In this document: positions 59,567-64,000 of the stretch, in pieces | How the letters are laid out: every line of letters starts with the position of its first letter | Numbering within the stretch: position 1 is the first letter of the stretch | From: Lytechinus pictus | Taxonomy: Eukaryota > Echinodermata > Echinoidea > Temnopleuroida > Toxopneustidae | Assembly: GCF_037042905.1 (NCBI RefSeq) | Contig: NC_087252.1 | Location: 3,595,501-3,659,500, forward strand | DNA: 64,000 nt | Direction: 5' to 3' | Made by a program: the position numbers and the translations under genes | The notes under the pieces: generated by a model | What the model was told of the DNA's origin: nothing | What the model saw: only the letters and a program-made list of their open reading frames with translations | Database searches by the model: none

Positions 59567-59712
59567 CATCAACATTTTCATCCGACAAGTTGTCAGATCT
59601 GACATCTTTTTCTGATGTTGATTGGCTGAGCGGTACTGTTACTATGGTAACTGTCGGATAAATGGGACTTGTCGGATAAAACGTCCGACAAGTCCTTTCA
59701 TGAAACGCCCCC
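59567..59712. mobile_element. Foldback MITE, short-arm TTTCATGAAAC type
   Basis: TTCATCCGACAAGTTGTC...near 59580 pairs with GTCCGACAAGTCCTTTCATGAAAC near 59690. CTATGGTAAC words are shared with the 25-kb foldback. It lies just past the 3' end of gene D. Confidence 0.6.
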
Positions 59713-59780
59713 CTGATATACTTAAGTCAAATTTTATTGCAGACGAGCACATGCTTTTTTCTGTTTTTTTTTTCTTCTCT

Positions 59781-59786
59781 TTTATT
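59781..59786 (-). promoter_or_regulatory. Candidate polyadenylation signal for gene D
   Basis: AATAAA on the minus strand, about 87 nt downstream of the gene D stop codon. A second one lies at 59733-59738. Either could be used; neither is proven. Confidence 0.4.
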
Positions 59787-59872
59787 TGCGAGTTCAAGTC
59801 ACACTTACAATCTTTGTGAAACATCGCAGAATAATTAGATTATAGACAGATAGAGGTTGATCGAAATCTCGT

Positions 59873-62800
59873 TTAGACAATTTTGTCTGCCCTGGGTACA
59901 GCTTTGAGAGTAACACCGTTTGGTGGAGTAAGGAAGCCAGACATGCCGTACTTCGGAGGAATCTAAATGAAAATAATTATGATGAATTTTAAAAATTGAA
60001 GTCATAAATTGAATGTCAGAGAGGGCACCCCACCACAAATAAGAACAACAACAACAACAAAATAACCTTTTTGTCTGATCAGGGGTCCGTTGCAGAAAGA
60101 GTTGCGATCAAATGAAATTACTCAACAAATCAAACAGAACTTGATTTTCAACCAATGAAATGCATGTATTTGGGACTTGCGTTTGATTTTTGTTTTAAGT
60201 TGTGATCAAAGGCATCTCTTTCTGCAACTAGCCCCAGCACATTCCGATACACTGACTGGAAATTAAGGATACAGGTTCTAATACTGCGATAACACTTATT
60301 AATTAGCATATTATTACTGAGAAGTTTGCAAATAATTATGACCCGATATTTAGCTCGAAAATGGAAAAGTAAGTCATCTTCCCCCTTATCTTTGACTCGG
60401 CTTCATCAAAATTAAGAGAATATTCATCCCATTCCCAGAAATTTTAGTTTTAGGTCATATTTCGAAATGTGGGGAAAAGCTGCAAAGGAAAAAATTAGGT
60501 GTAAGTGGTATGATGATTTAAAAAAAACAATGAACAGAATTTCTAACAAGGAAAAAAAGGACTCAGAGGTGGTGTGTATGGTGCGCCGTTTCCCCAATTA
60601 TTTATTTCACGGTGACACTTTGGCCCGTATTCTGAAGTCAGGTTTAACTTAGACCATGGTCTAACTCTGTGCTAAAATTATGGGGAGCCAAACATTCAAA
60701 AATTATGTTTGTATTGTATATTTCTTATGTTTACTATTTTGTTTCCTTTTGCTTTCATAATGAAGAATAATACTTCAGTTACAGGGGCGGATCCAGCTTT
60801 CGCCAATAGGGGGGGGGGCCGAAAAAAAATGTACCCATATTTTCCCAGATGGGCAGCTCAAAGTTGATTTTTGTTTGTTTCTTTGCAGGAGTAGTCCTAA
60901 CGGTCACTTCTTAGCTTTATTCTCAAAAAACATAAATAATGCCATATACGCCTTAATTGAATAGTACGAGCGCGAGCTAATTTTTACGGAAATTTCATGT
61001 ATTTTGTCCTGAAAATTGAATATACTGAGCAATGATTGTGATCGTGAACAAGCTGTGTATGTAACTAAATAATTACTGCGAGCGCGAATCGCTAGCAGAA
61101 ATCTTTAATATACGTTCTGGCCTGATGGAAAACAGACCGTAAGAACTGTTTGCAGTTACCCATGAAAACAATACATATTTCAACAATCAAATAATGCGAG
61201 CGCAAATCGCGAGCTGAAAATTTATGACATTTTGACCTAGAATATGGACATTCTAATCTAAGCACTTTTTGTAATCATATACATAATAGGTATGTAACTT
61301 AACATTTCATGCGAGCGCGAAGCGCGAGCGAAAAAATGAGATTTATACCTAAAAACGGGACACACTATTCATGTTTCGTAAATCACAAAAATTATGACTA
61401 ATTGGGTATATTCCTCCATTAATAATGCGAGCGCGAAGCGCGACAGGAAAACTTTTGATATTCTGATATGAAACTGGAATATTCAAGCACGTTTTGAATA
61501 AAGAACAAACTGCGTGTTTTTGAGATTTAGACCTAGAATATGCATTCTAGATACATTTCTTTTATCATGAAAATCAATAAAGCGCAAGCGCGAGCTGAAA
61601 AAAAAATTGAAGGCGTTCTGAAGAGGGTCAATTTAAGCACTATTTCAAGCATCGTAGGAAAATTGTGAAGTGGATATGGATCGTACTTGAATGATGCGAG
61701 CGCGAGTCGATTTTTTTTTATTAATATTATTTAGACCAAGCACCCGGAGAAATTGTAAGGACATTTTGTCATCATATGAAAATGACTATTTTTTCCTATT
61801 CCTCTTCCTAATCGCGAGATGAAACTTGTCGATATCGATATTCCATTCTGAAAAAGGGACAATATTTCATTATTAGGAATTCGTGAAACTGTTACCTTAT
61901 TTATCAATCGAATATTAATGAGAGCTCGAAATCTGTTGATATTAAGGCCTGCAACAGGATATTTTAAGCATTTTTGTTATACTGTTTTACAGCCTACTTG
62001 TGCACATATGGTAATCCTCCTATCGAGCTAATCGGCCGTTGATGGGGTGCAGGAGACCCATGTGCAGGAGAATGTCTTGATGCACGCAGTTGCGGTAGCG
62101 TGGTTTACCTACAGTTTGTGAACTAACAGAATGCAGTGCCACTGCAAGTAGGTCTGGGATCGGGCCGGCTGTTACGAGGCTGTAAATTAAACATGGGTAT
62201 AATACCCCTTCGTACCTTTCTTTCGGTTTTTTCAGCGTTTCTGTCAAGTTAAAAGGATTCTTTTTTGGTTGCCAAAAAATAGGGGGGCCGGGGCCGGCTC
62301 TGCCTCCCTTGGATCCGCGCCTGAGTTATCATTCCCAGGCAATTACAAACAATTCATATCAAACAAACAAATCATATCAGGTTATAAATTGAATGTGTAC
62401 TGTTAGGGATTTGTGCTCCAATTGGCTCTCCATAGTTAAACCACAACTTTAAACCAGGGTTTAACTTAAACTCGAGTACAGAATACGGGCCTCTATATCA
62501 AAGTTATTGGGAAAGTGGTTGTGTATTCGTAATTACTTACTTCCGTCTGTGCGCAGGTCTCAAAACGGAAGTTCTGAAGCACCCGCACAACCGCCATCTT
62601 GGTTTCCATGAGAGCAAAACGCATACCGATACAATTACGAGGACCAGCACCGAATGGTTGCCAAGCGAATGGATGCTGTTTGGCTCGGGCCTCTTTGGTG
62701 AATCTGCGGTAATGCGAGGGAATAACATAATAAGAAAATGTAACTTTAAACTTTGCATTTTTTCACTTAATTTGCTAAAAAGTCTCAGATAGCCTGCTCT

Positions 62801-63740
62801 AAAAGAAGCAAACATAACGGAGACAAATCATTTCTCAAGATGTTTATATAAGCTGCAGAATTCTGATCTAGGCATGCCATATTGATGAGGCCTACTTGAT
62901 CCTTATGTGTAAATGATTAAACATTCAAGTATAAAAAACATCTTTTAATTGTCTCATTGTGCTCACATCAAACTATAAAATATATATATTTGAGGAGCAA
63001 GCTTTCATACTTTTTAAACCTTTGGTCTTTTTGGACATTCTCAAGCCAAGTGGTAAACATGGTCAATGGCAGATGTCTATCTGGTTCATAGTGATCTGAT
63101 CATTGGACATCAAGCAGCTCATGTTAATCGTATTACTCATCACTTGGCTTGGAACCCACGATACCCTGATTGCTAGGAGAGAGTCATAACCACTAGACCA
63201 CTACGTTTCCAAAAAAGAAAATGATATTACCTTTCTGGATCAAACTTCTCTGGATCTGGCCAGTACGTGGGATCGCGATGAATGTTGTAAATTGGTATGA
63301 AGACCTGAGTGCCCTTCTCAATCTTGAAACCGTTATGCTCAAATGTCTCGTGACACATCCGGTTCGAACTGTGGTAATGGCGTAGAACAAAAACGTTTGG
63401 TTGACAAGGTAAAAAAAGGCATCCTTTATCATTTTTTAAGGAATTACAGGAAGCACAATCAGCATATCATCTAGACTTATTTATTCTATAAAAGGTTGCA
63501 TAAAATAGACCAAACTCACATAGCAGCGGGAGGAAACAGCCGAAGCGTTTCACAGACTACTTGATCCAGGTAAGGCATGGTTGCAATTGACTTATACCCG
63601 ACACTGTCGCGTGAGGGCGTCACCTCGTCAACCTCTAGGATAAGTTTCTCCTGGATGTTGGGATTCGTTGACAAGGCGTAGAAGATGTACCCCAGGAGAG
63701 TGGTGGTTGTCTCGGCTCCAGCGGTGAAGAAAATTAGCAT
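59873..63740 (-). CDS. CYP3-like cytochrome P450, gene D (exons 10-13; 5' part off window)
   Basis: Fourth tandem paralog, cut by the right edge. Exons: e10 63520-63740, e11 63231-63368, e12 62541-62703, e13 59873-59962 (stop TAA). All have the same lengths and phases as genes B and C. Exon 10 carries the I-helix (AGAETTTT; Ala where B and C have Ser) and the K-helix ETLRLF. Exon 11 carries the meander (EKFDPER). Exon 12 carries the haem loop [10 protein letters not shown] with the ligand Cys, and the protein ends ARADKIV. Exon 9 is not found in the last 260 bp, which is intronic and holds a hAT-like MITE. Intron 12 contains a MITE broken by a 1.5-kb element. Its exon 12 shares a 63-base identical block with gene B. 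No damage is seen in this part. Confidence 0.92.
60082..60233. mobile_element. Foldback MITE, GGGTCCGTTGCA ends
   Basis: It begins GGGGTCCGTTGCAGAAAGAG and ends TTTCTGCAACTAGCCCC. Internal ACTTGATTTTCAACCAATG is shared with the copy at 8572-8719. It lies in intron 12 of gene D. Confidence 0.75.
60622..62491. mobile_element. GGCCCGTATTCTGAA MITE, split by a nested insertion
   Basis: The left part 60622-60781 and right part 62324-62491 together match the intact copy at 5546-5826: ends GGCCCGTATTCTGAAGTCAG and TACAGAATACGGGCC, interior AATACTTCAGTTA and GGGATTTGTGCTCCAATT. The break falls inside AGTTAT, exactly at the 60782-62323 element. It lies in intron 12 of gene D. Confidence 0.85.
60782..62323. 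mobile_element. 1.54-kb CAG-end non-autonomous element with GCGAGC satellite interior
   Basis: The ends CAGGGGCGGATCCAGC and CTTGGATCCGCGCCTG are inverted repeats. AGTTA at 60777-60781 and 62324-62328 is a 5-bp target duplication. GCGAGC-type motifs recur near 61078, 61196, 61309, 61426, 61583 and 61697 with AT-rich spacers like those at 12.5-14.3 kb. The right end, about 61990-62250, is a different GC-richer segment. No transposase frame is visible. Confidence 0.85.
62990..63207 (-). mobile_element. tRNA-derived SINE
   Basis: On the minus strand the head is GTAGTGGTCTAGTGGTTATG (box A) and GTGGGTTCCAAGCC (box B). The body has GATCAGATCACTATGAACCA and the 3' part reaches an AT tract near 62985. 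It ends about 25 bp below exon 11 of gene D, in intron 11. Confidence 0.7.
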
Positions 63741-63827
63741 CTGTAAATGTGACAAAACGTGTATGTCATATAAATTGCATGACATCGAATTTAAATGTAC
63801 AATGTCGTTTTGTGGCATCCCTGGCGG

Positions 63828-63951
63828 CAGTAGCGGACTGTGACCCGGAGGAGACAAAGCATTGGAGGGGCACTGTATTGTTTGTGAACAATGCTGTGCC
63901 CCCCCCCCCCCCCCCAATGCTTTGTCTTTTCCGGGTCACGGTCCGCCACTG
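63828..63951. mobile_element. 124-bp hAT-like foldback MITE with 8-bp TSD
   Basis: The left terminus CAGTAGCGGACTGTGACCCG...CAAAGCATTGG pairs over about 38 bp with the right terminus, whose reverse complement is CAGTGGCGGACCGTGACCCG. The duplication CCTGGCGG is at 63820-63827 and 63952-63959. CAG termini with an 8-bp duplication are typical of hAT elements. A poly-C run lies in the loop. It is in intron 9 of gene D. Confidence 0.9.
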
Positions 63952-64000
63952 CCTGGCGGTGACACGACATTTGCTCCTGTGACAATGGCTCCGGTCTTAA

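Larger units (their letters stand above)
54232..59872. other. Spacer between genes C and D
   Basis: This 5.6-kb spacer contains the gene C 5' region (left end) and the gene D 3' region (right end). It holds C-rich tracts near 54796, a (TTTC)n block, the foldback at 55790-56372, the short element at 57020-57182 and foldbacks at 59207 and 59567. About 57500-58560 is AT-rich with nothing recognised. An inverted phrase ACCGACTCCAGACCGACC/GGTTAGGTTGG at 58600-58670 resembles 30595-30630. Confidence 0.65.

Overview
This window is animal genomic DNA: AT-rich, intron-rich and crowded with nested repeats. The best guess for its source is an echinoderm, probably a sea urchin. That guess rests on CYP3/CYP5-type cytochrome P450 genes with the deuterostome CYP3 exon layout and on the mix of tRNA-derived SINEs, foldback MITEs, poly-C tracts and one CR1/L2-like retrotransposon. 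It is an inference from content; no search was possible.

Layout. Four P450 genes of one family lie head to tail, all on the minus strand. Gene A (4979-15321) has exons 1-9 here; exons 10-13 are not found in the 4.9 kb to its left. Gene B (18164-30426) and gene C (33853-54231) are each complete, with 13 exons, GT-AG splice sites and totals of 1635 and 1629 coding bases. Gene D (59873 to beyond the right edge) shows exons 10-13. Exon lengths and phases are almost identical between copies, so they arose by tandem duplication. Introns do not align by eye, but some exon blocks are base-for-base identical between copies, which suggests later gene conversion. The proteins should be ER-anchored class II monooxygenases. 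All share a roughly 30-residue acidic, His-rich insertion before the I-helix that vertebrate CYP3A proteins lack.

The only other convincing protein gene is a 1042-aa non-LTR retrotransposon ORF (PHD finger, AP endonuclease, reverse transcriptase) on the plus strand at 50545-53673, antisense inside intron 1 of gene C and uninterrupted.

Introns and spacers are mostly repeats. They include CAG...CTG-ended elements with 5-bp or 8-bp target duplications, one of them placed 11 nt from a splice acceptor of gene A. There are also SINEs split by other elements, a MITE holding a second transposon, many foldback hairpins and an 11-bp minisatellite in intron 12 of gene C. A degenerate satellite built around the near-palindrome GCGAGCGCGAAGCGCGAGC recurs as well. 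Spacers between genes are 2.8 kb (A-B), 3.4 kb (B-C) and 5.6 kb (C-D), with no further gene recognised.
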